This document shows positions 3,567 through 5,444 of a stretch of 5,444 nt of DNA, piece by piece; position 1 is the stretch's first letter; every line of letters starts with the position of its first letter. This DNA comes from Elusimicrobiota bacterium (GTDB lineage Bacteria; Elusimicrobiota; Elusimicrobia; F11), in contig JAKLIS010000121.1 of NCBI GenBank assembly GCA_022709485.1, positions 1-5,444 on the forward strand. Direction: 5' to 3'. The position numbers and the translations under genes are program-made. Under the pieces are notes generated by a model, which was not told where the DNA came from, made no database searches, and was given only the letters and a program-made list of their open reading frames with translations.

Positions 3567-5444
3567 ATGAGCGAAAATCCTTCTGTGCCAATCGAATTCT
3601 TTTCAAGGCTCTCCCATTGGATCGGTCAGAGAGGCATCGGTAAACCTTCCTCTCCGAATCGTTCAACTATAATACTTCCCGTCGAAAAATTTCCTTCTTC
3701 TTCTCCCCACAGCAAAGCCTCTCAAACCGCCCTAAACGCCTCCCTCCTTCAAAGCATTTTTCGGTCCGCGCCCATTGGCATTGGGATGGTTTCAAACCGG
3801 ATTCTTTTGTGGGTCAATACCCGCCTGTGCGAGTTGATGGGATACTCTCGGGAAGAACTCACGGGGCAGAACGCACGTATTTTATATTCCAATGAGGAAG
3901 AATTTATCCGGGTGGGGAAAGAAAAATATGACCAAATCCGTCTATTGGGAACGGGGACGATTGAAACTGTGTTTCGCAGGAAAGATGGCCGCCTTTTGGA
4001 CATCCTCCTCAACTCCTCCCCTTTGGACCAGGACGACTGGAGCAAAGGGGTCACATTTACGGCCCTCGATATTACCGATCGCAAAAAAGCCGAAAGGGCT
4101 CTTTACATAGAGAGGGATTTGGGCTTGGGATTAAGCGCCGCGGGAAGTTTGCAGGAGGTTTTGCACCGCTGTTGTCAAAGCTCGATGGAGGCCACCGGTC
4201 TCGATTGCGGAGGGATTTATTTGGTTGATGAAAAATCTCGAGAGCTGCGACTGGCTTTCCATACCGGTTTTTGCGACGCTTTCGTGTACAAGGTGGCCAA
4301 ATATGATCCGATGGATAAGCTCATCGAGTCTGTTTTAACTGGACGCTCTCTTTTTCTGGGTGCTAAAGAGGTATCAAACGAGCCTCTCCTCAGTGTGAAT
4401 TCGGCGGAACAATTAAAGTCATTTGCCATGGTGCCTATTACATTTCAAGGCAAAGTGATTGCTTGTTTTATATTGGGGTCCCATACCCTAGAAATGATTC
4501 CCCCCTTTGCGAGCCAAATATTGGAGACCATTGGATCCTTTATTGGGGAAGCCATTATGGTGAAACAATTTGAGCATCGCCTCAATCATCAAGCCAATTA
4601 TGACCCGTTGACGGAATTACCCAACCGGGTTCTTGCTTTTGACCGGTTGAGTCAAGCCATCCGGTTTGCGGAGTGGGGACGGCATCAGGTGGGTGTACTT
4701 TTTGTGGATTTGGATCGGTTTAAATTGGTCAATAATACATTGGGACATCTCTTTGGCGATTTTCTTTTGGTGGAAGCGTCCCGGCGCATTTTTTCGTGCA
4801 TTCGAGGAAACGACACGCTGGCCCGGTTCAGCGGGGATGAGTTTTTAATTATTATGCCGGAAGTGGTCGACCCCAATGAAACTGATAGAGTGGCGCAAAA
4901 AATTCGCCAAGCTTTTTCTGAGCCATTTCTCCTTGAAGGCGTGGAAGTGTTTGTGACGCCGACCGTAGGGATCGCCTTATACCCCAGCGACGGCACCGAA
5001 CCGGACGCGCTATTCAAAAACGCAAACACTGCGCTTCGAAAGGCCAAATCAGAACCTCGAGATGGAGTCCAGTTTTTTTCCCAGGAATTTAATAAACGCG
5101 CTTCCGATCGAATGGTGATGGAGGCGCAACTCCGCCATGCGTTGGCCAAGGGCGAATTTTCGCTTCATTACCAGCCCCTCATGGACGCCCGGACCGGGCA
5201 ACTATGCGGGCTGGAAGCACTTTTGAGATGGAAAAATGAGAAATTAGGAGACGTGATTCCCGACCGGTTTATAGGTTTGGCCGAAGAAACAGGTCTCATC
5301 GTTTCGATTGGAGAGTGGGTTTTGGCGGAAGCGTGCCGTGAGGCCAAATCCTTGCAGGCCAAGCTTGGATTTCCACTTTATATTTCGGTCAATATTTCAC
5401 CCCGTCAGCTGAGAGAACCGGGGTTTATTGAATGTCTTCAGAAA
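3567..5444 (+). CDS. PAS-GAF-GGDEF-EAL cyclic-di-GMP turnover protein, 3' end outside the window
   Basis: An open frame of 626 codons from ATG 3567 to the window edge, with no stop. Residues 1-58 are a Ser/Pro-rich, probably disordered extension. About 60-172 form a PAS domain (SAPIGIGMV, GYSREELTG, VFRRKDGR, TALDITDRKKAE). About 184-335 look like a GAF domain. About 342-505 form a GGDEF diguanylate-cyclase domain with YDPLTELPNR at 345-354, the metal-binding VDLDRF (Asp381, Asp383), SGDEF at 422-426 and an inhibitory I-site RGND at 413-416 five residues before it. The EAL phosphodiesterase domain begins near 522, with HYQP at 534-537, EAL at 550-552 and the metal-ligand Asn609; the rest is cut off. 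It should make or degrade cyclic di-GMP in the cytosol in response to ligands of the PAS/GAF sensors. No membrane segment is seen. An in-frame TAG at 3549 bounds the start; ATG 3567 is the first candidate (GTG 3585 is an alternative) and neither has a Shine-Dalgarno. Confidence 0.93.
   Translation, partial: MSENPSVPIEFFSRLSHWIGQRGIGKPSSPNRSTIILPVEKFPSSSPHSKASQTALNASLLQSIFRSAPIGIGMVSNRILLWVNTRLCELMGYSREELTGQNARILYSNEEEFIRVGKEKYDQIRLLGTGTIETVFRRKDGRLLDILLNSSPLDQDDWSKGVTFTALDITDRKKAERALYIERDLGLGLSAAGSLQEVLHRCCQSSMEATGLDCGGIYLVDEKSRELRLAFHTGFCDAFVYKVAKYDPMDKLIESVLTGRSLFLGAKEVSNEPLLSVNSAEQLKSFAMVPITFQGKVIACFILGSHTLEMIPPFASQILETIGSFIGEAIMVKQFEHRLNHQANYDPLTELPNRVLAFDRLSQAIRFAEWGRHQVGVLFVDLDRFKLVNNTLGHLFGDFLLVEASRRIFSCIRGNDTLARFSGDEFLIIMPEVVDPNETDRVAQKIRQAFSEPFLLEGVEVFVTPTVGIALYPSDGTEPDALFKNANTALRKAKSEPRDGVQFFSQEFNKRASDRMVMEAQLRHALAKGEFSLHYQPLMDARTGQLCGLEALLRWKNEKLGDVIPDRFIGLAEETGLIVSIGEWVLAEACREAKSLQAKLGFPLYISVNISPRQLREPGFIECLQK

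Noticed and set aside
3668..3673. TATAAT on the plus strand inside the N-terminal codons of the cyclic-di-GMP gene
   Set aside because: There is no -35 box at 16-18 bases, and the next in-frame ATG is already inside the PAS domain, so a promoter here would give a truncated sensor.
3749..5362. Several minus-strand open frames (3749-4084, 4217-4429, 4685-5149, 5168-5362)
   Set aside because: All are antisense to the continuous PAS-GAF-GGDEF-EAL frame, whose motifs are unmistakable. The antisense products are compositionally odd (Ser/Arg-rich) and lack motifs.

Overview
The window looks like a chromosomal segment from a Gram-negative-type, mesophile-like bacterium of intermediate GC, probably uncultivated. 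Nothing in it fixes the phylum. The protein styles (a secreted helical-repeat protein, a short single-domain SppA, a kinase/dCMP-deaminase fusion, a PAS-GAF-GGDEF-EAL protein) and the dispersed ATCCCCGC-type palindromes are common in environmental lineages, but this is an impression and not a classification. No phage, transposase, integrase, CRISPR, rRNA or tRNA is visible.

Layout, left to right. (1) Bases 1-111, plus strand: the last 36 codons of a gene that starts outside the window, most likely the C-terminus of a glutamine-hydrolysing asparagine synthetase. (2) 124-732, minus strand: a five-helix membrane protein of the Yip1-like type, converging on gene 1 with only 12 bases between the stops. 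(3) 733-914: a gap filled by two inverted copies of a short palindrome plus a third half-copy, a REPIN-like repeat cluster. (4) 915-3344, minus strand: a compact three-gene operon read right to left: a P-loop kinase/dCMP-deaminase fusion, a small secreted protein, and the signal peptide peptidase SppA. The coding regions overlap by 17 and 4 bases, so translation is probably coupled. (5) 3345-3566: a divergent gap with a consensus TATAAT facing the deaminase operon. (6) 3567 to the window edge, plus strand: a multidomain cyclic-di-GMP enzyme (PAS, GAF, GGDEF with an intact I-site, EAL) that runs off the end and has no stop in the window.

How the genes may work together: SppA clears signal peptides left in the membrane after secretion and sits directly behind a gene for a secreted protein. 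The deaminase feeds dTTP synthesis by converting dCMP to dUMP. The operon therefore joins nucleotide metabolism and envelope functions with no obvious common pathway. The most interesting item is the kinase-deaminase fusion, whose domain order matches both yeast-type dCMP deaminases and the AvcD anti-phage deaminases. The tight operon with sppA argues more for housekeeping than for a mobile defence system. I see no convincing undescribed system, but the secreted repeat protein and the repeat cluster deserve a look.
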